From Strobilurus pachycystidiatus (lineage: Eukaryota; Basidiomycota; Agaricomycetes; Agaricales; Physalacriaceae): a stretch of DNA of 64,000 nt. Below, piece after piece: positions 1 to 11,605 of this stretch. The stretch is from positions 1,674,001 through 1,738,000 of the forward strand of contig JAHLMK010000002.1 in NCBI GenBank assembly GCA_019915135.1, in the 5' to 3' direction. The notes beneath the pieces are model-generated. The model was not told the origin of the DNA, searched no databases, and saw only the letters and a program-made list of their open reading frames with translations. Within the stretch, counting starts at the first letter, position 1. The number at the start of each line of letters is the position of its first letter. The translations under genes were made by a program, and so were the position numbers.

Positions 1-213
1 CGCGAGCAGAGCATTAACAGATTCATGGATCACATCGGGGTACGTACGTGTGTTCCTTAGCTCGTCTGACTTGTTCTGACGCCTCTGGGATGGCAGGTTC
101 CGTATCACTGCTTAAAGCTCGTCCCAGTCTCGAAATCATCATCCCCGGTGGGTTCTAAGGAGGCGAAGATGATCCTTCTGGCTCTGAAAGCACCGAAGAA
201 GTCATTCGTCTGA
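1..213 (+). CDS. 3' end of an unidentified gene (5' partial)
   Basis: The first 39 bases read as an open exon, followed by a GT..AG intron (40-96) and a last exon 97-213 ending in TGA. The joined tail is about 51 codons and is basic and lysine-rich at its end (ALKAPKKSFV). The intron starts with a good fungal donor (GTACGT) and keeps the frame. The gene begins left of the window, and the visible part is too short to recognise a family. It converges on the helicase gene to its right. The exon call rests only on splice sites and frame. Confidence 0.45.
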
Positions 214-485
214 GATGTACTGTCCTCCTATCGCTGTTCAACAATCTTCCTGTACAATAAGTGCATCCCCCCATTGAACATTTACGTTGTCCCATCGTTT
301 CGCTACCTGTTGTACGATAGCTTTAGTACTGTACGACAATAATCACGATGTATCCTTTCTTGAACTCTTCCAGTCGGTTCGGAGAGACACTTCTCACTTG
401 GCCATTGATCTGCTCATTCACACGAGAAGTTGGATGTATCGGCGCAACTTGGTCTATCAAATTAAATGCCGCTCCAACTAGTCAA

Positions 486-3310
486 CTATGCCTTCCTGAC
501 ATTGAAAGCACCGAAACCAAGGATGACAGATTTGGGTATCGAAGATACACCGCGAGCGTATGTGTGGTTGGTATAAATCTGCGAGCACCCGGAGATTTAG
601 TCTGTTGATCTCGATGGCTCAGGTGGAGTAGAACACTCACCAACTCATCATATATGATCGCCTCAACTTTTTTCTCGAACATCGTTGAGCTGGGGTGGAT
701 TTTGACAATCTGAGACACATGAATATTGACGAGCTGGAGGAGGAAGAACAGACTAACCGATCCCCCGATGAGCTGTTTATACGAGCCGTCAGGTTGCAAC
801 ATCGCCGAGTTCTGACAGAGCCCGCGGCCTAAGCTCCGCAAAATGGCATCCTCGTCGTCACCACACGACATTTCCGGGTCCATCCCGACTCGTTTACAGA
901 CTTGTATAAGCTGTTCCGAGATATCCTTGGCCTCCAGCAGCGTGCGCTCGTTGAAGAAGTGTTCTCGACACCAATCGCGCCTTTTTCCCTTAGTCTCCGA
1001 TGAGAGATCCTCGTAGGCACGTAACACGTTGAGGGCGGTGAGATGGTCGCCTGAGCGGTGCTTAAACTTGCGCCGCACGTCGCTTATGGTGTCGCGCTGT
1101 TCCGAGTTGTCGAGGAAGAGCTTTGAGGTGGCAGAGAGTAGCGAGATGATTGAGATGACCTCTGAGGTGCATCCGTGCTCTTTGGACTCGACGAGGGCGC
1201 GCGCGTAGAGGGGTTCTAGAGGGAAGGAAGTCATGGTACGACCAATGGCGGTGAGACCCTTCTTGGCGTCCAAAGCCTCGAGAATAAACAATGCCTTCCC
1301 CGCTGAGATGACTGGAAAGAATGTTAGAGGGACAGTAGGAGCATTTAAGACACATACACTTCTCAGGGTCTGGCTTGTCCATCAAGTCCATCTCTGAAAG
1401 ATCTTGGCCAATGCACTTCAGGTCCAGATAGCTAGATGCTAGTGAACACCGAAGAATTTCCGGTTGGGCGGAGATTGCCATCTTCTGGAAGGACTCCTCC
1501 GTGTAGAGCCTATAACAGTGGCCCATACCCTGTAGCAGCGTGAGCATTCATGAGTGGATCGCCAGAGAAAAGAAGTACCTCTCGTCCAGCACGACCAGCA
1601 CGCTGCATCGCAGACGACTGGTTTATATCTCTTGTAAGTAGCGAGTTCATGCCTACTCACTCGATCAACGCTGGAACGCCTGAAACTCGGACCAACCCAC
1701 CTGAAGTACCATTGGTGAGGTACCATTTTTCTTTGCATTTTCCGGTATCTATAACGTACTTGACGCCAGGTATCGTTATCGACGTCTCGGCAATGTTTGT
1801 GGCCAAGATACATTTTCGAGTGTTTGCTGGAGTGGAAGTGAAGACCTGAGAGTTATGTCCTGACGCTTGAGCGGCGTACATGGTGCATACTAGGACCTAC
1901 ACATTGACAGTCAGATATGAAGAGAGAGGAGAGCAGCGCAGTACTAACATCCACTGCATTCGGAGGTAATCGGCGTGCTAAACCTTGTATCGATTTCTGG
2001 AGACTCTCTATATCATCTTGACCTGCGAAGACTTGTGAGCTTCAGAGGAGTGATGCATCGTGGTACACGCCGCACCAGGTAAGAATATCAGGACATCTCC
2101 GGGCGGCTGATCGGTGTGAATTTGGAAGAAGGTCGTTAAAGCGCCCTCCAGATAGTCCGTTTGCTCCTTGGCGGAGTAGTAGATCTTCACGGGATGCTGT
2201 CTGCCCTTGACATAGATGATTTGGGCGCTGCACATCATTAGCCCAGAGCATCGAAAACAGATAATCTGGATCTACGTACCCAGTGAAGAACCGACTGAAT
2301 TTCTCAGCGTCGAGAGTCGCACTCATGACTACAATTTTGAGAGGATTCGATGGCTGCTTCCCTTTCCCCTTGTCGTTCCCATTAGCTGTCCCGTTGCGGG
2401 TCGTTAGAATCGTCTTGAGGTTCGAGAGTAGAATATCAGTCGTGACCGTGCGTTCGTGTGCCTCATCAACGACGATGACGCTGTATTTGGTGAGAAGAGG
2501 GTCGGATAGAAGCTCCCTTGCGAGCATGCCATCGGTCATGTACTTGATGCGCGTAGCAGGACTGGTGCGTTCATCGAATCGCACCGAGTAGCCAACAAGT
2601 TTGCCTAAACTTGTGCCCTGTTCCGTAGCTACGCGAGTGGCGAGGGAGGTGGCGGCGACTCGTCGTGGTTGTGTGACAGCAATGGTGCCAGATCCAGCAA
2701 GACCAGACTCCAATAAGTACTGAGGAACCTCTGTTACATGCATTGATTTAGAGCTCAAGTAAGCGAGGGAGTGAAACTCATGCGTACGGGTTGTTTTTCC
2801 AGAACCGGTCTCTCCAATGAGAACGGTAACATCGTTCTTGCGGATCTCGTCAATGATAGCAACCTTGCCTGTGAGCAGGCCGTTAGATGCGCGGGACGAA
2901 TTTCGATGGTTAGGTCGCGTACCTTTCGCGATTGGTAGGTTCTTCCGTTGCTCCCAAATCTCAGAAGATGCTGTCGAAGATTGTGGTTTCCCATTGGGTA
3001 TACCGTTTAAGAGTGATTTGTCTCCAGAAGAGAGTTTGTCGGTGTGTGACGAGTTCGACCCATTGGATATGGAGGTTCGTGCTTTTTTGCGTCCGTTGAC
3101 ATACTCTTTCCCTTTGCTGTGCCCATTGACGCCGTGTCCGTTGATTCCATTTACGTTGAGTGGTGATTTTCTCTTCCTCTGGTCATCGTCATCGAAGTCA
3201 AGCTCAACCCAAGGCATTTGGCGAGGTTTAGACGTCGGCTTGGGCCGTAGACTGTCCCGCATTTTATCGCCCATGGAGCGCATATGCCTACCTGTCTGTG
3301 CAGCTGGCAT
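486..3310 (-). CDS. DEAH-box ATP-dependent RNA helicase, DHX33/Dhr2-like
   Basis: This is a superfamily 2 RNA helicase. The motifs appear in order: GETGSGKTT (Walker A), TQPRRVAA, TDGMLARE, DEAH, SATLDA, FLPG, TNIAETSITIPG and QRAGRAGR, then the winged-helix, ratchet and OB-fold region of DEAH proteins ending in ARGVSSIPKS. The N-terminal ~170 residues are basic and low-complexity. Known DHX33/Dhr2 members act in nucleolar ribosome assembly; assignment to that subgroup is inferred from the short N-terminus and overall form, and other DEAH helicases remain possible. At least six introns interrupt the gene; one (2731-2787) lies just after Walker A. The last intron ends at a CAG acceptor that restores a C-terminus stopping at 486. 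I use the ATG at 3310; the reading frame is open farther upstream but without an ATG. Confidence 0.85.
2731..2787 (-). other. 57-base stop-free intron after helicase Walker A
   Basis: A GTACGC..CAG intron whose removal gives GKTTQVPQYLLESG, the conserved form. Its length is a multiple of three and it has no in-frame stop, so unspliced mRNA would code for a helicase with 19 extra residues directly after motif I. Confidence 0.8.
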
Positions 3311-3681
3311 AGCTAGGCAAGGCGCGTGATTGGGACGGAGGAGGTGGGGGGAGCTGAGGGAAAGTTGACGCTGTAAGATAAAATTTGCCGACCGTTTGCC
3401 GTCCACATGCCCGTCCCGATTCGGATTTGGCGGGTACTAACTTAACTTGCCATCTGCTCTCCTCCTCCTGACTTCTCCGTCGTTCCCAGCGCTACTCGGC
3501 GCCATTGTGGGCACTCTACCACGGCAAGGCGGCTGGACTCGAACCCAAGCGACTGGGCAAATGCGCACATCTGCCTAACTTGCCCTGGTTGCAATCAGTC
3601 AAGCCTTTGTTCTCTTTCAAGATACCCTCCGTTACATATTCGGCAAATCTCCAAGAATAAAAGGCGAAACATCAGCAGAAC
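3311..3681. promoter_or_regulatory. Shared upstream region of helicase and adenylate cyclase genes
   Basis: A 371-base gap between the start codons of two divergent genes, so it must hold both 5' ends. It contains pyrimidine-rich tracts, which are common in fungal promoters. No TATA box or defined regulatory site could be supported. Confidence 0.5.
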
Positions 3682-6600
3682 ATGTCCACCACAATCGAGG
3701 TTATGCCGTTGCTGGAAGACGCTGTGGACATCCACGGCCAGGCGACCATTCAACCCCAGGACCTGGACGGACTACCGCATACAAGGAACGCAGACATTGC
3801 ACCATGGGAGGAGCCAGTGCGTAGCTTTACCTTCCATTGGTCCTTCTCCTCCACCCTCGCTGACAGCTTGTCATGCGGATTCCATTCATCTCCCTTGACT
3901 TTCGCTGATTGACGCTGATGTCTGCCTGTCCTGTAGCCTTCTCCACCCTCAAAGTCGCACCGGGCGTTCACTTACAAGGCTTCCTTTCCATCCCTTCCAT
4001 CCCTCAGCATCTCCCATACCGGTCTCTCCCACCGGCCCAGCCGCGCTTCAGAGTCACATAGCACCCTCAGCATCCGTGAAGGGTCCAGCTCAGGCGCGAG
4101 CATCTACGATAACCCGGCTGACTCTGCCTTGCACCTTCCGCAACTTCGCAAATCAAAGTCGTCCATGTTCCAAAGCCTCCTCCGTCCAAAGCGGTCCAAA
4201 GTTGGCCTACGTGCAGAGGACACGGAACATCCTTCGTTACGCGCACCGCCGGTCCCGGATTACGCTGCATACCTCCCTTCCTCAGCACCCCGTCGAGCAC
4301 CCTCTCCTCAGAATGTCTCACCATCTCCGAAACAGGACATCAAACGAAAACGGAGAAAGAGAGACTTCTCGGATGTCGAACCCCCACCAAGTCCCCCTCC
4401 CAAAGATGATGAACTTCGGCTAGACACGAACTTTGAGGATCTGAGGGGAATTGTAGATGTGTCTGCGTTGAATCGCAACGGGTCTCCGACATCTCCTACC
4501 AGTAGCGGTCACTTCCCCCAGTCATACTCTACTCATTCGCGAAGTCACTCCTCGGACCATAGCATGAGTTCGCGCAATGGCAACCCTCCTGACTTTCGCA
4601 ATCCATTCATCCAGCCACCTTCATACCCCACTCGCGGGTCTTCAATCAATGCATCCAAACAGGTGGCCAATGCCTTCATGGACAGCAAAGTCTCGCCCAA
4701 GACCATCACATCACATCCCATCCTGCTGCCAGGCTTAGGTCGGCCCATCGAGACACCGGATGATCCCAACATTCCTTCCTGGGTACCTCCGGAAAGTTGG
4801 GCTGTCCAACCGGAAAGCGAGGAGCCCAACGAAGAATACTCGAGCGGCGGGGAAGACGGGAGCGTCACTGCAGCCCAGGTCTCTCTACCGCGCCTATCCT
4901 CGTCGGTAGCATCGATAACGAGCAGTACTGATTCTCTTCGTCACAACATTGACGCTGTACTCCCACACAGTCTCAATCCCCATCGGAATCGGAATCGCAT
5001 GGTCAAGAAGCCTTCGATTGCCAGCACTATTGCTAGGCCGTTGTCCTATTCATCGGAAACAGCCACGAACAACTGGAAGATTCGGATTTATCTTGCGAAT
5101 CACAAGTATCACATCATTTCTGTCTCTTTCAACGTCACCGTGGCAGCGTTGATGCCAAAGTTGAACCAGAAGATTCTCAAGGGCGCAGAGAGGGAGACGC
5201 ACAGACTCTATCTACAGGAGAGAAGACGAGGTAAGTGCACATCGACTTCTCAGGTGCACAGTAGTTCACGACCCCTCTAGAACGCGTGCTTGGTCCGACG
5301 GAACGACCTGCCGAGATCGTCAAGCGACGTTTGCATCAAGCAGGCTACGACGCTTCTGATGGACTTGAGGAAATTGCTGGGCTTCTGGGCATAGCATTCG
5401 TGTTACGTTTTGTTTACAAGAGTGAAGTGCTGGGAACTGCTGTCAGTCTTTGTTTGTCCTCTTCTTGACATAATCTCCTGAATCTGCTACAGGAAAAGAA
5501 CATCATCTTGGATAACTATGAATACGTGGATCTCTCTTCCCGAGGACTGCGCGCCATTCCGGTGGAACTACACAAACATGCAGAGTCTATCGTCTCGCTT
5601 TACCTTTCCCGAAACCCTATGCTTGAGATTCCCCTCGATTTCATCCAGGATTGTACGACTCTCCGCGAGCTTCGCATGTCACACATGGCGATGAAGAAGG
5701 TCCCCCACAGTGTCCGCGACAGTGTCACTTTGCATCGGCTTGACCTTTCCTGCAACCGCATCACGGATCTGGACGATGCCCATCTCGATTACATCCCCGA
5801 GCTGCAGTATCTGTTCGTCCAGAACAATCGCATTGACAAGCTGCCTTGGTATTTCCCTCGCCTCCGCAATCTCTCCACCCTCAACATCTCCAACAACCAA
5901 TTCACCGATTTCCCCTCTATCGTCTGCGAACTCGAGAATCTCAAGGATTTGGACATCTCGTTCAACTCTATTTCGCATATCCCTGACGAGATCGGGCAAC
6001 TGCGGAACTTGGAGAGGCTCATTATAGTGGGAAACCAGGTGTCGAAGATTCCGGTGGATAGCAGAAAGCTGGTCAATCTGCGGCAGTTCGACTGCAGGAG
6101 AAATCAAGTGATTGACCTCAACGTCATTTGTCTCTTACCGCGCCTCGAGAAATTGAGCGCAGACCACAACAGCGTCCATTCGCTGGAGATATGTCTTGGG
6201 CCTCAATTGACATCCCTCGATGCATCCCATAACGCTATCACCGTCTTCTCGCTACGACCCAATCCTGACGAGCCCTTTGCTCCACTCACCTCACTTGATC
6301 TCTCTCACTCCAAACTTTCCGTCCTTGACGAGAAGGTTCTCTATTACCTGCCGGCGCTACGTTCGCTCAAGCTAGACCACAACAAGTTTCAAGCCTTACC
6401 GGAGACCTTGAGCGAACTGCGGTGGTTAGAGATCCTGACGTGTGCGGACAACTCGCTCACGGCGCTTCCCAAGTCGATTGGGATGCTCCAGAAACTTGAG
6501 ATACTGGACGCACACAACAATCATCTGACGGAAATTCCGGACTCACTGTGGCAATGTGCCTCCTTGATGAAGATCAACTTCACTTCGAACCTGTTGGAAG

Positions 6601-9456
6601 TGTGGCATGAGCCTTCCTTGGCTCGTTCGCCAGGCTCTATGGGCGACATATCTATCAGATCGGAGCGGAAGACCTCTACGGCGTCTTTGTCAAACTCGCG
6701 AGGGATACCCCCTCTCGCGTATTCGTTGGAGAAGTTATATCTTGGGGAGAACGAATTCTCGGACGACATTCTCTCCGCCTTGGTCATTTTCAAGGAACTC
6801 AGGGTCTTGAATCTGTCCTTCAACCACCTCCAGGAATTGCCCGCCACGTTTTTCAAGTACTTCGGCAAACTCGAGGAGCTGTACCTGAGTGGGAACGATT
6901 TGACGGCGTTGCCGACAGAGGATCTGCCGAAGCTCACGAAACTTGCGGTGCTATTCTTGAATGGGAACAAATTGCAGACTCTCCCTCAGGAACTTGGGAA
7001 AGTGAAGTCGTTGATGACGTTGGACGTTGGGAGCAATCAGTTGAGATACAATATCAATAATTGGGAGTTCGATTGGAATTGGTACGTTATTTTCTGACTC
7101 TATCGGGCATCGAAGCTAATGCATTTCCAGGAATTTCAACAAGAATCTCAAGTACCTGAACATGTCTGGCAACAAGCGTCTGCAGATCAAGTCCGACACG
7201 AAGTTGGCACCTAATCCCCGCCAAAGTCGAGATATGGCGTGGATCAGCCGCCAGTCTCTCGCGGGCTTCACCGATTTGACTCAGCTTCGAGTCTTGGGGC
7301 TTATGGATGTCACCATCACAACCACGGGCATGAACGCCAGCATCGACATCCCCGACGAGAATGACGATCGCCGAGTACGGACATCTACCGTCAGCGGTAT
7401 GAAGTATGGGATCGCTGACACCCTTGGCAAGAACGAGCATCTCAATATGCTCGATCTTGTCCACGAGTTCCCTGGGCTACCCGACGAGAAAGTGTTCGCC
7501 ATGTTTGGCCGAGCACATCCCCCGAAAGCCCTAGCCACGGGTGCCAGTTCCAATCGTCTGGCCAAGTTCCTCCACGACGGATTCATCGACGTTTTCACGA
7601 ACGAGCTCAAGACTCTCAGAGAGAATGAAAGCGTTGGCGATGCCCTCCGTAGAACATTCCTCAAACTCAACCACAGACTCCACGACACGTTGTTCACGTC
7701 GTCGGATAGGAAGTCGTCCGCTGGTTCCACCACGGGTCTCGGTTCCATGCAGAGCGACGCTCTATTAGCGCGTAGTGGGGCATCTGGTCTCGCACTCTAC
7801 ATTAAAGGAAAGAAGCTATACGTTGCGAATGCGGGGAATGCTCTTGCGGTTATATCCCGAAAGGGTATGGCTCACCTTCTGTCCACAAAACATGACCCAT
7901 ACGACCGAGAGGAGATGCGACGTATCAGAATGGCGGAGGGCTGGATTTCGCCACCGGGTTTGGTCAATGACGAGATCGACCTCTCGAGGTCCTTCGGCTT
8001 CTTCCACCTCTATTCGTTAATCGCTCGTCCGGATGTGCATACGTGGGACTTGTCCGAGCTTGACGAGTTCGTTATCCTCGCCAACCGTGGTTTGTGGGAC
8101 TTTGTCTCTTATCAAACAGCCATCGACATCGCTCGGGGTGTGAGAGAAGATCCTATGATTGCTGCACAGAAGTTGCGTGACTTCGCCATCAGCTATGGTG
8201 CGGAGGGGAGCACTATGATCATGGTTATCTCCGTGGGAGATCTCTTCAAGCCTCAGCGACCGCGCCAGGCTACCCTCGAACCGATCATCGATAACCTCCT
8301 GCCGAAGAGACCACCACGGCGTCGAGATGGTGTGCTTGACACCGGTCTAGCTCGCCTCGACAAGGAGATCGATGCTCCGACGGGCCACATCACCATGGTG
8401 TTCACCGACATCGTCAACTCGACCGGTCTATGGGAGCTCAATCCAGGCATGAAGTCGGCTCTAGCTGCTCACCACAGCATACTCCGTCGTCATCTCCGAC
8501 TATGTGGTGGCTATGAGGTGAAAACCGAAGGTGACGCCTTCGTCATATCCTTCCAATCGGCGGTGGCGGCAATATGGTGGTGTTTGACCATCCAGCTGGA
8601 GCTCCTGAAGGGTGATTGGCCTTTGGAGTTGCTCGAATGCGATGACGGGAAGCCTGTATACGACAGCAAAGGACGTCTCATTGCTAGAGGCATGTCTATC
8701 CGGATGGGTGTTCATTGCGGAGACCCGATTTGCGAGGTCGACCCCATCACGCATCGGATGGACTACTACGGACCTATGGTCAATCGAGTGGCACGTATCG
8801 AGCAGAGCTCCCACGGCGGCCAGATCCAGGTCAGCTCGGAAGTCATCAGAGAGTTGAAGGTGGCGAAAGCGCTTGACTCGGACGAGGAGCTTGAGGTCGA
8901 CTCCCCTCATTACGACGCGTTGGAGGCTGTGAGACGTATGGGCTTGGTGATTGTGCCGGTAGGAGAAGTCAAGTTGAAGGGGTTGGAGACGACACTCGAT
9001 CTGTCGACTATCTATCCTTCCGAGCTTGAAGGGCGCAAAGAATTGCAAGCCAAACCCGCCAACGCATCAGGATCACGCGTGCAATTCAGCATCGAGCAAA
9101 TGCGGCAGCTCGGGATGCTCTGTCTACGTCTGGAGGCATTGTCGACGAGACGGATATTCCGGAGGGAGGAAGAGAGGCGGCCGAATGAGGAGGAGGATCA
9201 GTTTTTGTATGGCAATCCCGACATTTTGCTTCCATCAATGAACGACAGCATGTCTGGAACGGAGTTGATGTTGTTGCTGGATTCTATGGCGGGGAGGATC
9301 GAAAATGCCGTCAGGTCGATTCGGATAGGACCAAGTGGTGATCCCTTGTCGTGTCGGGATGGCGTCAAGGACTCGTTGGGTGCAGCGTTGATCAACGAGT
9401 CGGGACTGGATATACAGACGTTGCAGGCAGTGCTGAGTGTGCTTCGGGGCATCTAG
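3682..9456 (+). CDS. CYR1: Adenylate cyclase (fungal Cyr1/Uac1/Cac1 type)
   Basis: Makes cAMP from ATP at the membrane, upstream of protein kinase A. Removing four introns (3817-3936, 5231-5280, 5442-5492, 7082-7130) gives one frame of about 1,834 residues. Domains in order: a Ser/Pro-rich N-terminus with a stretch resembling the fungal G-alpha-binding segment (PSWVPPESWAVQPE); a Ras-association domain (~423-525); a long array of leucine-rich repeats (~535-1110); a PP2C-like domain (~1168-1410); and a class III cyclase catalytic domain (~1476-1690) with the metal-binding motifs FTDIVNST and EGDAF. A ~140-residue tail follows. This order is that of known fungal adenylate cyclases, and the length is near the low end for basidiomycetes. 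No disabling change was seen in the catalytic core. The start is the first ATG of the open first exon. Confidence 0.96.
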
Positions 9457-9766
9457 TGGTTTCTTATTGTTCTTTGCTTTCTTAACGCTATGAATTGGTA
9501 GATTATTTCATGGTTGTAGTATATGTTTATGTACAAGAATTTGAGCTGTCGCATCGTCTGCATTATTTTTGCAAGCTATAAGTACTCAAACTTTCAGCTC
9601 AAGTCCAACTCAAGTCTCAGGCAAACGACGGCAAGTCAAGATGAAAGGTTCCTTGTATATGTAGGAAAATGGATGGCAGGTGATACAATGATTCGGTAGC
9701 GTGGATATGAAGGTCGTAAGTTGTAGCGTATGGAATCTGTCGATGACGCGATTGAAGGATAGGAAT
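9457..9766. other. Convergent 3' intergenic gap
   Basis: AT-rich spacer between the stop codons of two converging genes; it presumably holds both 3' UTRs. No gene or repeat seen. Confidence 0.5.
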
Positions 9767-10614
9767 CTAACCATCAATTGGCCGGTACGCTCTGTTACCA
9801 GCAGCCCAGCGATGTCCCTTGTCCGCAGAAATACCAGTGATGATGACAGCGGACGTGATAACAACACACAGGACCCATGATAGCGTATTGAAGACATACG
9901 CAAGGCCTTTGATACAGAGTTAATTATAGCACATCTCAAACTCATGCGCATACCGGGGTCGGCGTTCTTGAAGGTTGGATAGGCAGAAGTCCTGTACACG
10001 TTGGTGACAATAGCAAAAGTAACGAGCTGGAAGACGCCTGCGTGCAATCCAAACCGCGTCAAAGCCTGCAGCACGTGTGGCAAAAACAGCGCACCTTGCA
10101 ACGCCACCAGTCCAGCAACGGCCCTCCATATTCTTCGCCGCCTAGAACCCGTGCTCAGCCGCAGAACAGGATAGCAGCGACAGACAAGGCGCTAAATCCA
10201 ATGCCGAGCTCCACGGAGTATCCCGCACTCGTCCAGGCCGCGCAGAAGCCAGAGTTCTCCGTCTCGCACCGATCCTGCTGGCGGAGTGGGAACCTACGAC
10301 AGGACTTCCTGACATACTTGCTGTCACCATCAGAGTAGTTGACGGTTTCGCATAGCTTGCCCAGGCCGTAGCGCGTTGTTATTTGTGTGTTGAGAATCTC
10401 TGGTGACTTGACGACAAGCCTATTTCCTGGTCAATCCTTTGCGTGCGCTTCGGGTTCATGTGGCCAAAAGACTAACCAGTCGGTACGGGTGGATGAGAAT
10501 ATGTTCTATGGAAGAGTTCATTCGAAGGCATCTCACTGGGAGGGCTTGGGAACGTACGAGGATGAGAACAAGAGCGACTCCCACAAGGGTGATTCCGTAA
10601 GATGTCTTGCGCAT
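9767..10614 (-). CDS. Conserved four-pass membrane protein, apparent frameshift
   Basis: Four exons join into a membrane protein of about 220 residues: MRKTSYGITLVGVALVLIL (TM1), a 29-base exon (10477-10505) giving NIFSSTRTDW, an extracellular loop with several cysteines, then TM2, a SRRRR cluster, TM3, and TM4 before the tail DKGHRWAAGNRAYRPIDG. Introns are 10506-10557, 10420-10476 and 9907-9953. The pattern (first TM, Cys-containing loop, three more TMs) resembles fungal SUR7/PalI-type proteins, but that is only a topological comparison. Inside TM2 the frame breaks: it runs to AILFCG-stop, while LSTGSRRRRIWRAVAG continues in another frame. One missing base near 10155-10165 explains it. This could be a sequencing error or a real lesion; the rest of the gene looks intact. 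Confidence 0.7.
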
Positions 10615-11605
10615 GGTGGTTAAGAGCAAGGTGCACACTACTGTGACTACAGATCGAGTCCCGACGGCAGTCAATTACGTCACATGGTGGCGCTCATCAG
10701 CACGGGCGACGGAGACTTTCCTTTTCTGCCCAGGCTGAACACAACCATGATCTTCTTTGAGCTCTGCACCACCACCCGTCTGTTGATTATCATCATCCAG
10801 CTTACGAGCAGTCTGCGAAGCACTTCCATGGATTGAGTCAGAACGCGACGTCAATCTTGCTGTACTACATAGCCGCCGCTTTGGTCAAACACTGGCTTCA
10901 ATGAACGCTGGCGCGTTCGTGTAATCATCGGAATCGTACGTGTCTGACGTGGGCCATTGGCGTAATAACACGCGTTATCTGCGTGCTCTACTTACCTCGC
11001 GGGCAGAGGCATGTCTATACTCGTATTAGTCCCCAGTGTTCCCAATCGGACTCATTCAGCAATTTTCCCCAATACGCATCCTCCAATTCTCACTTCCTCT
11101 GAATTGTTCACGTCGCCTTACCTTTCGACTATGGCAGATCGTGCAGCAAAAGCTAATGTCCTCTTCATGTGGAAGCTACTATCACCAAAGCTAACACGGC
11201 TATTCAACAATGGTAAGGCGCGCTGTTGGCTCTATAGCATGTCCTCCGCCCGCATGTACTTGTATTCAACAAAAGTAGTGTCATGCAAGCTGTTAGTGGC
11301 CTTCAAGCCAGCTACAGTCCGAGAATACGCTCGTAACGAATGTCTTGAGAGTTTCGTATTTCCTATGATGATCGGATGAGAGAGATTTGGTGTGCGCCTC
11401 CCATATACTTAGTTTGTTCATACTAAGTTAGCTTGGCGGCGACCCGTCGAGGAGGCTAGAGGAGTAGGAAGGCCTTCTTGACACTTAGTGCACATGATTC
11501 AAATGATCCCAATGCATGAAAAGCCTTATAGAGAGTAGCAACTCCACCAGACAACAATCCAGACAGTATGATTTACATTTTACAATTACCCCTTGACGCG
11601 GTCAA
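10615..11605. other. Intergenic stretch, no supported gene
   Basis: About 990 bases between two minus-strand genes. A plus-strand ORF at 11011-11379 begins with ATG and contains a possible donor (GTAAGG near 11213), but its protein matches nothing I recognise. It is not called as a gene. Confidence 0.4.

Noticed and set aside
486..3310. Prp43, Prp22 or Prp16 splicing helicase
   Set aside because: The short low-complexity N-terminus and lack of an S1 or other marker domain do not fit Prp22 or Prp16, and the C-terminal part looks closer to DHX33/Dhr2; not excluded without alignment.
3520..3570. tRNA-like pieces (GGACTCGAACCC and CACTCTACC) upstream of the helicase
   Set aside because: They look like reverse-complement T-arm and D-arm sequences but are in the wrong order for one tRNA, and no acceptor or anticodon stem pairs around them.
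11011..11379. 122-codon plus-strand ORF
   Set aside because: Starts with ATG and has a possible donor, but shows no recognised motif and no clear downstream exon.
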